This document shows, one piece after another, positions 17,957 through 30,600 of a stretch of DNA of 64,000 nt. The stretch comes from Chondrilla cf. caribensis. Lineage: Eukaryota; Porifera; Demospongiae; Chondrillida; Chondrillidae. The stretch spans positions 430,001 to 494,000 of the forward strand of contig OZ026557.1 of the NCBI GenBank assembly GCA_964020155.1, read 5' to 3'. Position numbers and translations under genes: made by a program. Each line of letters begins with the position of its first letter. Position 1 is the stretch's first letter. Below the pieces are notes generated by a model. The model saw only the letters and a list, made by a program, of their open reading frames with translations, did no database searches and was not told where the DNA came from.

Positions 17957-18910
17957 TCATGTCAAAGGAACAATCAATATCATTTTCATACCACTACATT
18001 ACTGAATAATAGGGAAGTTGTAGGACATTTTTGGTGTCTGCCACAGGCAGCCCTATATTATTTTCATTTCGACTTGGGTATAAAAATTATTATTATGTAG
18101 ATAATACTATGAGCTCCTAAGCATAATTTCAACAGTGAATTTATATTAAAATTTTTATTGTGTGAATAAAGATGGCCGATTTCAAAATGCCAAGAATTAG
18201 AAATTGGACTAGAATTCGAGCGCAACAACATCTATGAACGTAAAAACTTCAGCGAAGGTTTTTCTGGGCCTAAAAGAGACGCTCAAGTACTTCGAGTGCA
18301 AAGGATGACAGCTCGACGTGTTTTTCAACTCAAATTACATGTTTAAGATGCGGCAAATCGGTTGCTTAGGTTAGCAGAGAGAGAACGATAGAATGCAATT
18401 GAGAAGAACATAGACCTGTGTACTATACACAATATATGCATGAAATCATGTACAACACACAAACACACACACACACACAAATGCATATATGTACATATAC
18501 AGTATATATCTCATTCCAACATAATGTAATGTCATTGAATACAACTGTAAACCAATACATACGTACGTATTTACCTCCTCAGTACATGGTATCGGTGAGT
18601 GTGGGAGTTGACTACAGCAGTCCTCCTCATTAGTTCCCTGTCTGTCTCCACTTTCCTATGATGTATGAGTAGGAACACAGGTTATTTTAATGAATGTAAA
18701 TCACCATGTATTGTGTTTAATTCATTTGTGATGATGTACCTTTTGGGAAGGGCAATTTTCCTTCAAGTGAGAGGCTTTCTTAGGAGGCACAATATCTACA
18801 CATCCACCAGATTCAGATCCAAGATGGCTCCTCCTTTTGTTCCCAAGGAACCCTTGCTGGTCATTCACCTCCATACCATCACTCTGCATGTACACAAAAC
18901 ACAACAATTA
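17957..18910. repeat. tandem-duplication unit X1 (dispersed element plus exon pair)
   Basis: Shares, from AGGAACAATCAATATC onward, near-identical sequence with 20863-22430 and 22617-23605. It contains a dispersed-family element (GGCAGCCCTATATT..) and one copy of the small exon pair 18575-18655/18740-18883. Confidence 0.88.
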
Positions 18911-20543
18911 TAATGCTACCTGCAAGTGGATCAGTCAATTTACTATACAGAAATATCATTCTGAAACCATCAATGAGATGGAATTGTTTGTGGTGAAGTA
19001 TTCCACTCAATACACTGAATACTTATTAATCTGCTGCAATTTATTTTCAAAATTATGATGAATTCATTGGATAAAATATACATTAATAATTATTGTAATT
19101 TAGATTAGTACCGGTAATATTTAGTGAATAAAGTGGCCGCAGATTAATAAGAATTCACTGTATCATGTGACATTTCATGTATTCTGATTATCTCACTTCA
19201 TCATCGGTGTACCACACATCATCACTGTCAGCACTCCAGGCCCAGTGGTCGATGAGGAATGCTCCACTGATCCCCATAGCCTGCAGTTGATCGGAATGCT
19301 TGGTGAACCTTTTGGGAAGGTCCTTCAAGGTGTTGGGTGTGCAGGTGATTTTAAAATAGGCGAAAATACACCCGAAGTCAAATGCCATCAGCTTGGCATC
19401 TGGTATGTGGAGGACCTTCTCCAGGTAATCCTTGGCTTCATATAGATCCTTGACATTAGCATCATCAGGGAACTTCAGCACTAGCCGGCATGTGCCCTTG
19501 GGGGAATCCTGGTTGATGGGCATCACTTCACACCTGTCAGTCAGCCCAGCAATGGTGGTCCTCATAAGGGGCTCAAGGGCAGCTTCATACCTCACAACGG
19601 CTTTTGTGAGGGTTGGCTGCTGGAGGAGGTTGGCAACTTCGTGGATCAGCTGAATATCGAAGAACGTGGTATGTTTTATCATATGATCGATAAAGCCCTT
19701 GCGGTGGCTGGGTACATCAGGTAATCTGCTGACATGTGCTTTGGCAGCCATTGTGGTTTGGCATAATGTTACCACATCATCATACAGGTCATCTGAGAGA
19801 GGGCGTACCTGCTTCCGGAATTCACTCACAACAGTGCAAAAGGGTGCTTTCAGCTTCTCAATGACAGGATGCAAGGAGTAAGCAACCTTCTTTTCTTTCA
19901 AGATTTTGTGGGTTGCTTCTGGTCCAGGATCTTGAGAAGAACAAAACCAAAAAAATATTCACATCACTGCACCATCATGTTCAAACTAACCATCCAATGC
20001 CATACCTTTGGGTGGCTTACAGTTGATCCCAGCTGCTTTTTTCAATTTTGTTGCAAAGTGCTGATAGCCTGATGATTCCAAAACTTCACAGAAAGTCACG
20101 AAATCTTTATTCTTTTTGGTTCTTAGAGTTTTGAGCAATACACGCATTTTTTCACGGTTTGTAGAGCATGCCGTCACTTCTTCCTCCTCGTGGTCATTCA
20201 GAAAGCCTCCAGCATCCATGTGTACTTTTGATAAGATGTTATTCACTAAAACCTTCTCCTCAAATTCTGGTCGCACAGCATAGAGACTCTTCCTATAAGC
20301 CTCAGACATTGGTTCACTGTCAGATGGAACCTTGTCTGGATTCATTGACCACTACAAGACACAATGAAATGATACAGTGATGTCATACTATCATATATTA
20401 AGCAGTGCGGTTGCATTACTCACACAATCATGGACATCATCATCAGGTATGTTTGGGACTGGCTTTGGTTGTATAAACCGAGGATGAGATTGTGGGAGAG
20501 CTTGTCCAGTTAGATCACCATGAGGTACCTCTTGGTCTCCATT
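18575..20543 (-). CDS. CARD-containing protein, minus-strand exon chain
   Basis: Exons with GT-AG borders and matching phases: 20543-20424 (40 codons), 20351-20006 (CARD), 19930-19197 (large exon), 18883-18740, 18655-18575. The 20351 exon has the pattern of a caspase-recruitment domain: NNILSKVHMDAGGFLNDHEE, EKMRVLLKTLRTKKNKDFVT, FCEVLESSGYQHFATKLKKA. The next exon encodes about 244 residues of an unrecognised helical/mixed domain (it includes IDHMIKHTTFFDIQLIHEVA and GTCRLVLKFPDDANVKDLYE). It may stop at TAA 19188-19190 if the donor GAA/GTGAGA is not used. CARDs recruit caspases or other CARD adaptors. Downstream exons continue in phase to 17446 and the Death domain at 16405, so this is either the N-terminus of the NLR-ROCO gene or a separate CARD-Death gene. 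The start codon was not identified. Confidence 0.6.
19013..19160. mobile_element. 148-bp pogo-like MITE
   Basis: Inverted ends (CACTGAATACTTATTAATCT left; CAGTGAATTCTTATTAATCT right, read in reverse) flanked by TA on both sides. It is related to the element at 13112-13285 and sits in an intron of the CARD gene. Confidence 0.72.
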
Positions 20544-21382
20544 CTACACACCCCAAAAAATAAATTGATTGGAGTCATATTCTCTGTACAGCAAGGACCA
20601 TAATTAAAGGATACTACATATCTCCACCAGTCTGTACAGGTCACAAGAGATGACATACATACCTGCGAAAATGCTTATTAAGTAATATGCAGGTTAATAT
20701 CAATGTAATAGACTGTATGCATTTTATGTCCACTGCCCACAATAATGGGGTCACTGGGGTCAATGGTGAGCGAGCAGCACATGGCACAGTTGTCAGTTTT
20801 ATCAGCTAAATTTAATATGGAATATGCTACCAGGGAATCTCTCAAATTTAGCAGAGAAAGGAACAATCAATATCATTTTCATACCACTGCATTACTGAAT
20901 AATAGGGAAGTTGTAGGACATTTTTGGTGTCTGCCACAGGCAGCCCTATATTATTTTCATTTCGACTTGGGTATAAAAATTATTATTATGTAGATAATAC
21001 TATGAGCTCCTAAGCATAATTTCAACAGTGAATTTATATTAAAATTTTTATTATGTGAATAAAGATGGCCGATTTCAAAATGCCAAGAATTAGAAATTGG
21101 GCTAGAATGCGAGCGCAACAACATCTATGAATGTAAAAACTTCAGCGAAGGTTTTTCTGGGCCTAAAAGAGACACTCAAGTACTTCGAGTGCAAAGGGTG
21201 ACAGCTCGACGTGTTTTTCAACTCAAATTACATGTTTAAGATGCGGCAAATCGGTTGCTTAGGTTAGCAGAGAGAGAACGATAGAATGCAATTGAGAAGA
21301 ATATAGACCTGTGTACTATACACGATATATGCATGAAATCATGTACAACACACAAACACACACACACACACAAATGCATATA

Positions 21383-21999
21383 CAGTACATGCCAAAGACT
21401 ATGTACGCATTTCCGTGTATGCCTGCAGAATGTATTTTACAGCTTTATGCGGAAGTTGTTACAGGTGTCCGCGGAAGTCATTACAGGTGTCCGCGGATAT
21501 CAGCGCGTACGAGTACGTACGTACGTATTATTATTGCAGCGTGAATGTACGTGGTTTGTATTATGATACGTACGTGTGTACAGTACCTACATACGTAACT
21601 CTTCAAACTACTTCGCGATCGTCGACATAATGAGTGAGAAAACTTTTATTCAGACAACAAGCTAAGATATTAATAATAAGTCTTAATATTGTACACGAAC
21701 CGAAGGTAAAATAAGAAATGCGTTAAATGTAGATAAACGATTTCCTACATCCTGTAATACACTGTTCGTCGCGGAAGGTAGTAGATTTTCAATCTCGTGT
21801 TTCGATCTCTCCCCTTTAATGTTTACTTACTTACGTACATACGCAAACTAACATACGTACGTACAATATACGAAATTTATCCGCGGAAAGTATGTCCGCA
21901 TACTTTACCGCGGACTCGTGCGGACAAATAACGCGGATAATCTGCAATTGGAAGCAACGATTTTCGCGGAAATGCGTAAATAGTCTTTGGCATGTACTG
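21383..21999. mobile_element. 617-bp non-autonomous DNA transposon with TA target duplication
   Basis: Inverted termini CAGTACATGCCAAAGACTAT at the left and the matching GGCATGTACTG at the right, flanked by TA at 21381-21382 and 22000-22001. The paralogous units at about 18485 and 23170 show the uninterrupted site GCATATATGTACAT. Thus insertion followed duplication and exactly a TA was duplicated. Internal sub-repeats (TTACAGGTGTCCGCGGA) occur. No transposase is seen. TA targeting suggests Tc1/mariner-like mobilisation. Confidence 0.9.
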
Positions 22000-22082
22000 T
22001 ATGTACATATACAGTATCTCATTCCAACATAATGTAATGTCATTGAATACAACTGTAAACCAATACATACGTACGTATTTAC

Positions 22083-22391
22083 CTCCTCAGTACATGGTAT
22101 TGGTGAGTGTGGGAGTTGACTACAGCAGTCCTCCTCATTAGTTCCCTGTCTGTCTCCACTTTCCTATGATGTACAAGTAGGAACACAGGTTATTTTAATG
22201 AATGTAAATCACCATGTATTGTGTTTAATTCATTTGTGATGATGTACCTTTTGGGGAGGGCAATTTTCCTTCAAGTGAGAGGCTTTCTTAGGAGGCACAA
22301 TCTCTGCACATCCACCAGACACAGATCCAAGATGGCTCCTCTTTTTGTTCCCAAGGAACCCTTGCTGGTCATTCACCCCCATACCATCACT
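22083..22391 (-). CDS. second copy of the small exon pair
   Basis: Exons 22391-22248 (48 codons, starting SDGMGVNDQQGFLGN) and 22163-22083 (27 codons, starting ESGDRQGTNEEDCC), phase 0 throughout, with intact splice sites. They copy the pair at 18575-18883 and lie upstream of the CARD exons. They may add repeats of a Ser/Pro/Lys-rich linker or be unused duplicates. Confidence 0.45.
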
Positions 22392-22430
22392 CTGCATGTA
22401 CACAAAACACAACAATTATATATTTTTACT

Positions 22431-23108
22431 TATTAAGTAATATGCAGGTTAATATCAATGTAATAGACTGTATGCATTTTATGTCCACTGCCCACAATAA
22501 TGGGGTCACTGGGGTCAATGGTGAGCGAGCAGCACATGGCACAGTTGTCAGTTTTATCAGCTAAATTTAATATGGAATATGCTACCAGGGAATCTCTCAA
22601 ATTTAGCAGAGAAAGGAACAATCAATATCATTTTCATACCACTGCATTACTGAATAATAGGGAAGTTGTAGGACATTTTTGGTGTCTGCCACAGGCAGCC
22701 CTATATTATTTTCATTTCGACTTCTGGTATAAAAATTATTATTATGTAGATAATACTATGAGCTCCTAAGCATAATTTCAACAGTGAATTTATATTAAAA
22801 TTTTTATTGTGTGAATAAAGATGGCCGATTTCAAAATGCCAAGAATTAGAAATTGGACTAGAATTCGAGCGCAACAACATCTATGAACGTAAAAACTTCA
22901 GTGAAGGTTTTTCTGGGCCTAAAAGAGACGCTCAAGTACTTCGAGAGCAAAGGGTGACAGCTCGACGTGTTTTTCAACTCAAATTACATGTTTAAGATGC
23001 GGCAAATCGGTTGCTTAGGTTAGCAGAGAGAGAACGATAGAATGCAATTGAGAAGAATATAGACCTGTGTACTATACACGATATATGCATGAAATCATGT
23101 ACAACACA

Positions 23109-23157
<49 letters not shown>

Positions 23158-23605
23158 CAGCACACAAATGCATATATGTACATATACAGTATCTCATTCC
23201 AACATAATGTAATGTCATTGAATACAACTGTAAACCAATACATACGTACGTATTTACCTCCTCAGTACATGGTATCGGTGAGTGTGGGAGTTGACTACAG
23301 CAGTCCTCCTCATTAGTTCCTTGTCTGTCTCCACTTTCCTATAATGTATGAGTAGGAACACAGGTTATTTTAATGAATGTAAATCACCATGTATTGTGTT
23401 TAATTCATTTGTGATGATGTACCTTTTGGGAAGGGCAATTTTCCTTCAAGTGAGAGGCTTTCTTAGGAGGCACAATATCTACACATCCACCAGATTCAGA
23501 TCCAAGATGGCTCCTCCTTTTGTTCCCAAGGAACCCTTGCTGGTCATTCACCCCCATACCATCACTCTGCATGTACATAAAACACAACAATTATATATTT
23601 TTACT
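22431..23605. repeat. tandem-duplication unit X3
   Basis: Direct neighbour of X2 with an intact empty transposon site. It has a longer CA run (23110-23155) and a third exon pair (23258-23338, 23423-23566). Confidence 0.88.
23258..23566 (-). CDS. third copy of the small exon pair
   Basis: Exons 23566-23423 and 23338-23258 keep open frames and splice sites. One difference in the second exon (CAG to CAA) is silent. The product is the same linker-like sequence as in copies 1 and 2; no known domain was recognised. Confidence 0.45.
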
Positions 23606-23769
23606 TATTAAGTAATATGCAGGTTAATATCAATGTAATAGACTGTATGCATTTTACGTATGTTCACTGCCCACAATAATGGGGTCATTGGGGTCAATGA
23701 TGAACGAGCAGCACATGGCACAGTTGTCAGTTTTATCAGTTAAATTTAATATGGAATATGCTACCAGTT
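23606..23769. repeat. truncated tandem unit X4
   Basis: Begins like X2 and X3 (AAGTAATATGCAGGTTAATA) but breaks off after GAATATGCTACCAG, exactly where the perfect palindrome at 23770 begins. Confidence 0.8.
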
Positions 23770-23819
23770 ACTCCTCAATACATGTGTGTGAACGAGTTCA
23801 CACACATGTATTGAGGAGT
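23770..23819. repeat. 50-bp perfect palindrome (24-bp arms, 2-nt centre)
   Basis: The arms 23770-23793 and 23796-23819 are exact reverse complements around a GA centre (ACTCCTCAATACATGTGTGT begins the left arm). It lies at the breakpoint of the tandem duplication and can extrude a hairpin. Confidence 0.93.
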
Positions 23820-25862
23820 TTAGGAAGCTCTAAGGGAATTGCGTTTTTACACCTACCCCACCAATGGTAAGTCTTAGTACTTGGCACTTGATCGATGGTG
23901 AGGTCTACGAATACCTTCACTTCAAATGTGTAATAAATATCCTTGGTTTCAAAGAAATTTGCCACTCTTTCAACCAGTTGGGTCCTACTTTATGTCGTTG
24001 ACAAGTGGTGTTCCTTCAAGAAAGCCTCAAGTCAGGCTACAATTGCAGTAGATGGCAGAATAACGCAATTCCCTCACAGCTGCCTATACTACTACGCACA
24101 TATATTTGCACAAACTCGTCCACCATTGACTCCATTATTGTGGGCGGTGAGCATAATAAGGCATGTTCTATTGTATACAATACAATTACCAATAGCTTGT
24201 TCAGAGCTGGTAATAGTAGTCAGACATGGGTCATTCTCCAACCAAGAATAATATGGATCTAACATTTAAGTGTGAATCGGATTGTCAAGAGTCAGTGGTG
24301 ACATGAATAGAGGCTTTCTCAAACAGCAGAGGGCAAACCAAATTAGGAATGTATTGGCATGTATAACAAAAGGCCTACACATACATAGATTGTTAGTGTC
24401 AGACTGTAGATCATGGCTCATTTGCCAGTATGCATGGGTAAACGTTGAAAGATCAACTCAACATACTGCAGATGGTATAATACAAATACACATGTGGTAT
24501 GTTGCAGGGGCGACTTCAAGGGAAAAGCAGTGCACATATTTGTGATATGTGCACCCTTCCCTGAGGTACGCACACTTTATTTGATGTTGCATTGTGGATA
24601 ATGGGTTATTTCCTATTCATAATATGTCTACTAATCATTGCTCAACTAAATTAATGTGCGCTTTCAAAAGTAATAGCAACTGATTGACACAACATACCAC
24701 ATAATAACTAAACTACCTCTGGAGAGGTTCTTTAGTTATTGCATGTAAACACTCTGAAAGCCCTAAAGATTTCAAATAAATGTGGACATTAAGAGGTTAA
24801 TTCCGAAGGGTTACCTAGCTTCGTCTGGTTGAGTGGAGTCCAGAAATGTGTTGAAGATACCTACTAAACTGCTGTCCTATGGTCAGGAAAGGGTCATTGC
24901 TTTTTTGTGAAAAGGAGCAGAAAACAAGTAAGAGGTAGAATTAGCACGAACTACAATTTGCTAATGGACCTATAATTTGCTGGTCACAAAACCACGACTT
25001 CTAGTACGTGCAATACTCATATTGAACAGCCTTCAAAGATCACTGAAGAAATGGCTGCAGCATACATGGACCAGCAGCTTTAGGAAGATGATGAGACCAT
25101 ATCAGTGGATCTCCCGAGGTTAACTGTGTGCAAATTCAGTGCTGACACCACCAGGTAACAATATAGAGGTGAAGTACACATACAAGTACATGTACAAGGA
25201 CATATACTCTATAAAATGCATAATAAACTACTTCACCCTCCAAAAGAAAGGGGCCAAATTTATGCCATCATTTGAAATGGTAGCTGTGAACCAGTTGAAG
25301 AAACATTGCTGAGAAGCCATTCGTGAATTAGCAGCAATTAAAGTGGAAAATAAATGTTATCGAGTACTTTTATGCACTCACAACCTACCTGGCAGTACGT
25401 GATACATGCAGTTATCTGATTCATTACTTTCAGTCACTATTGTATAATTCTTAACCTGTGTTATCACGGACAATTGCCCATGCATGCTAGTTTAACTCTT
25501 TCTGGTTGGTCTGGTCAAAAAATGTGGGTTCTATATATTATACACACAACAAACCTCAAGGTCCACCACACGTGTTGGGTCTTCTTCATACTGTGTTACC
25601 ACACGCTCTGCCATCGATCATGTACGAAAGATCTGTAACATGACGATAAATTGAAACCAGGAATTACACTAATTGTAGACCATCAACTAGTAATTGCTAG
25701 AGCAATATCAGATCCTATGTATTAACAGCTGGTTGAAAGTTTGAATTTATGAATCAGTCACATGTTGAAGTTTGATACTAGGGCACTTTGGCTTTCAGCG
25801 GGAAACAACTCCTTATTATAGTCCTGCATTATGCATACATACTATGACACACACACACACAC

Positions 25863-25932
<70 letters not shown>

Positions 25933-27625
25933 CAACCACAAGTGGACAACCACAGTCAAATTCCCATATTAAGAATACTTGGGGTGGGACTGCTAAACAA
26001 ATTCATAACATTAATTAGGTACAATCCCAGGGAAATCACCTCTGATGTGTCAATGAATACATTCATCACCATGGAATTGAGCTCCCCTTGTTTACATACA
26101 GAAATCTCAAATCTAATAATAAATAAATATTATAGTCCTAGACTCACTATTGTCAGATAACACTCAGCTAGTAGGGTGAAGTGGGTTAACTTAGAACATG
26201 AGGTAACTTGGAATTGATGTTCTTGGGCAGTCTAGCATTGAGCTATTAATACAAGTTCATGTCAGTGCTATCTCTGTACTCAGATAGGTGATTCAACATT
26301 CGGACACGCGTCAATAGGTAGAGTATACCTAAATACGTCCATAACACGTTATCCCTTTCACGAAGACATACGTATCTCACTGTAGCGTTCTACGACACCA
26401 TCATCAGTGAATTTTGCAGAAATTGCAGCACAAGGTTTATGTATCAATAAGAGATATAATTACCTTTCATGTATTTAACTGTCAATTTGAGAAAGTTTCT
26501 TTCGTATACGTTTACACTGCGGCAGTGAATCATTATCAAACTACAGTAGTATTCATTACAGAAATATTACCCTTTCTCTACCTTACACTTACCTATACAC
26601 TAGGTGGAGATGATGCAACTTGAAGACGTCCGTGGGCGATCCGTTAAACGATGACTATAATAGTCCGTATACGTAGATCGATTCGGAAATAAAGGCGCAA
26701 TGCAGCAACTCCCAGTCTGCTCCTTTGAAAAAAATTACAAAATCGAATGCGTAGCGCGTTTTATATTCAGCGCTGACGTGACGTGACGGACTCACGTGTC
26801 CCTCCAACCACAACACATGCATGTGATCCTTTCGCAACAATTACAAAATGGCTGCAATGTATAATCATGGATAGTATAATAAGGGAGGTACTGAACCGTA
26901 GATGCACAGGACCCAAATATTAGTAATTAATTTATGTGTATGCAACAATAAATGTAACCCCTTATGGCCGATATATAATATAGCCAAACAACATGCAACA
27001 AAATTGCACATACATTATATCAATATTGCAATTTATAGGAACACTATGAAATATTATTAATAATAATTACAGTATGTGGATTATAATTTTCTACTGTATG
27101 CATGTAACAATAGAATACAAACTTAACATGTACGCTATAAATCTGAAATTAGGTCTTTCTCTATAAATACATAATATATAGAGCTGAATTGCAATTTGGA
27201 TGTCACATCAACTGTTTTCTTAATCTTCTAGAATCCAACCTGTTTGGAGATATGATATTCAGTCAACACAATGACTTCAATCTGGTGACTGTGTACAGAT
27301 CATTGCCACAATAAAATGGAGGCAGCATGCAGCAAGGTATGGCTATGATAGACCATACTCCCTGCACATAGTACAAAGGAAGACATTGTTATGTCAATGC
27401 ATATACTGTACATACACAGGTAACATTGTGTACTAGTATGTCCACACACACCAGCACTGCACGTAATAAGCAATGAGATAGAATCTTAACATTAGATGAC
27501 ATTGTGTACTCGTGTATTTGCTAGTCCAGCAGCTGATCTACATTGTTATGGGAATGTCCAATGGGGTGGAATGGGGAATGTGCTCCCAGCAACAGTCACT
27601 TCTGATTGTGCAATATTCAACTTGC
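23820..27625. other. no recognisable gene; AT-rich region
   Basis: Only short frames without known motifs are seen. A (CA)n microsatellite lies at 25848-25931. A short stretch with overlapping TGACGTGACG and CACGTG sites near 26770-26800 could be a promoter, but no adjoining exon was found. Confidence 0.5.
25848..25931. repeat. (CA)n microsatellite
   Basis: Pure CA run of about 80 bases with one CG variant. Confidence 0.95.
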
Positions 27626-30600
27626 TTAGTACACACTCCTGGGTTAGTACACACTCCTGGTTAGTACACACTCCTGGTTAGTACACACTCCCGGTTAGTA
27701 CACACTCCCGGTTAGTACACACTCCTGGTCAGTACACACTCCTGCTTAGTACACACTCCTGCTTAGTACACACTCCTGGTTAGCACACACTCCTGGTTAG
27801 CACACACTCCTGGTTAGCACACACTCCTGGTCAGTACACACTCCTGCTTAGTACACACTCCTGGTTAGCACACACTCCTGGTTAGCACACACTCCTGGTT
27901 AGCACACACTCCTGGTTAGCACACACTCCTGGTTAGTACACACTCCTGGTTAGTACACACTCCTGGTTAGTACACACTCCTGGTTAATACACACTCCTGG
28001 TTAGTACACACTCCTGGTTAGTACACACCCCTGGTCAGTGCACACTCATGGTTAGTACACACTCCTGGTCAGTGCACACTCCTGGTCAGTACACACTCCT
28101 GGTCAGTACACACTCCTGGTCAGTACACACTCCTGGTCAGTACACACTCCTGGTCAGTACACACTCCTGGTCAGTACACACTCCTGGTCAGTACACACTC
28201 CTGGTCAGTACACACTCCTGGTCAGTACACACTCCTGGTCAGTACACACACTCCTGGTTAGCACACACTCCTGGTTAGTACACACTCCTGGTTAGTACAC
28301 ACTCCTGGTCAGTGCACACTCCTGGTCAGTACACACTCCTGGTCAGTACACACTCCAGGTCAGTACACACTCCTGGTCAGTACACACTCCCGGTCAGTAC
28401 ACACTCCAGGTCAGTACACACTCCTGGTTAGTACACACTCCTGGTCAGTACACACTCCTGGTCAGTACACACTCCTGGTCAGTACACACTCCTGGTCAGT
28501 ACACACTCCTGGTTAGTACACACTCCTGGTTAGTACACACTCCTGGTTAGCACACACTCCTGGTCAGTACACACTCCTGGTCAGTACACACTCCTGGTCA
28601 GTGCACACTCCTGGTTAGTACACACTCCTTGTTAGTACACACTCCTGGTTAGTACACACTCCTGGTTAGTACGCACTCCTGGTTAGTACGCACTCCTGGT
28701 TAGTACGCACTCCTGGTTAGTACGCACTCCTGGTTAGTACGCACTCCTGGTTAGTACGCACTCCTGGTTAGTACGCACTCCTGGTTAGTACGCACTCCTG
28801 GTTAGTACGCACTCCTGGTTAGTACGCACTCCTGGTTAGTACATACTCCTGGTTAGTACACACTCCTGGTTAGTACACACTCCTGGTTAGCACACACTCC
28901 TGGTTAGTACACACTCCTGGTCAGTACACACCCCTGGTTAGTACACACTCCTGGTTAATACACACTCCTGGTTAGTACACACTCCTGGTTAGTACACACT
29001 CCTGGTTAGTACACACTCCTGGTCAGTGCACACTCCTGGTCAGTGCACACTCCTGTTCAGTACACACTCCTGGTCAGTACACACTCCTGGTCAGTACACA
29101 CTCCTGGTCAGTACACACTCCTGGTCAGTACACACACTCCTGGTTAGCACACACTCCTGGTTAGTACACACTCCTGGTTAGTACACACTCCTGGTCAGTA
29201 CACACTCCTGGTCAGTACACACTCCTGGTTAGTACACACTCCCGGTCAGTACACACTCCCGGTCAGTACACACTCCAGGTCAGTACACACTCCTGGTTAG
29301 TACACACTCCTGGTCAGTACACACTCCTGGTCAGTACACACTCCTGGTCAGTACACACTCCTGGTCAGTACACACTCCTGGTTAGTACACACTCCTGGTT
29401 AGCACACACTCCTGGTTAGTACACACTCCTGGTTAGTACACACTCCTGGTTAGCACACACTCCTGGTTAGCACACACTCCTGGTTTGTACACACTCCTGG
29501 TCAGTACACACTCCTGGTCAGTACACACTCCTGGTTAGTACACACTCCTGTTCAGTACACACTCCTGGTTAGTACACACTCCTGGTTTGTACACACTCCT
29601 GATTAGTACACACTCCTGGTTTGTACACACTCCTGGTCAGTACACACTCCTGGTTAGTACACACTCATGGTTAGTACACACTCCTGGTTAGTACACACTC
29701 CTGGTTAGTACACACTCCTGGTTAGTACACACTCCTGGTTTGTACACACTCCTGGTCAGTACACACTCCTGGTCAGTACACACTCCTGGTCAGTACACAC
29801 TCCTGGTTAGTACACACTCCTGTTCAGTACACACTTCTGGTTTGTACACACTCCTGATTAGTACACACTCCTGATTAGTACACACTCCTGGGTAGTACAC
29901 ACTCATGGTTAGTACACACTTCTGGTTAGCACACACTCCTGGTTAGCACACACTCCTGGTTAGTACACACTCCTGGTTAGTACACACTCCTGGTTAGTAC
30001 ACACTCCTGGTCAGTACACACTCCTGGTTAGCACACACTCCTGGTTAGTACACACTCCTGGTTAGTACGCACTCCTGGTTAGTACGCACTCCTGGTTAGT
30101 ACGCACTCATGGTTAGTACATACTCCTGGTTAGTACATACTCCTGGTTAGTACACACTCCTGGTTAGTACACACTCCTGGTTAGCACACACTCCTGGTTA
30201 GTACACACTCCTGGTCAGTACACACCCCTGGTTAGTACACACTCCTGGTTAATACACACTCCTGGTTAATACACACTCCTGGTTAGTACACACTCCTGAT
30301 TAGTGCACACCCCTGGTCAGTGCACATTCATGGTTAGTACACATTCCTGGTCAGTGCACACTCCTGGTCAGTACACACTCCTGGTCAGTACACACTCCTG
30401 GTCAGTACACACTCCTGGTCAGTACACACTCCTGGTCAGTACACACTCCTGGTTAGCACACACTCTTGGTCAGTACACACTCCTGGTCAGTACACACTCC
30501 TGGTCAGTACACACACTCCTGGTTAGCACACACTCCTGGTTAGTACACACTCCTGTTCAGTACACACTCCTGGTCAGTACACACTCCTGGTCAGTACACA

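Larger units (their letters stand above)
20670..22430. repeat. tandem-duplication unit X2, carrying a transposon
   Basis: A unit of about 1.15 kb (starting TTATTAAGTAATATGCAGG) interrupted by the 617-bp element at 21383-21999. It contains the exon pair at 22083-22163 and 22248-22391 and a 60-codon frame ending in IDINLHIT. Confidence 0.88.

Noticed and set aside
20678..20866. WD40-like exon (SLTIDPSDPIIVGSGHKMHT)
   Set aside because: Only one weak repeat-like stretch, present in duplicated units, with no partner exons; similarity to WD40 could be chance.
26655..26840. Minus-strand gene start near the CACGTG/TGACGT cluster
   Set aside because: The 61-codon frame has no recognisable motif or downstream exon; only the promoter-like words are noted.
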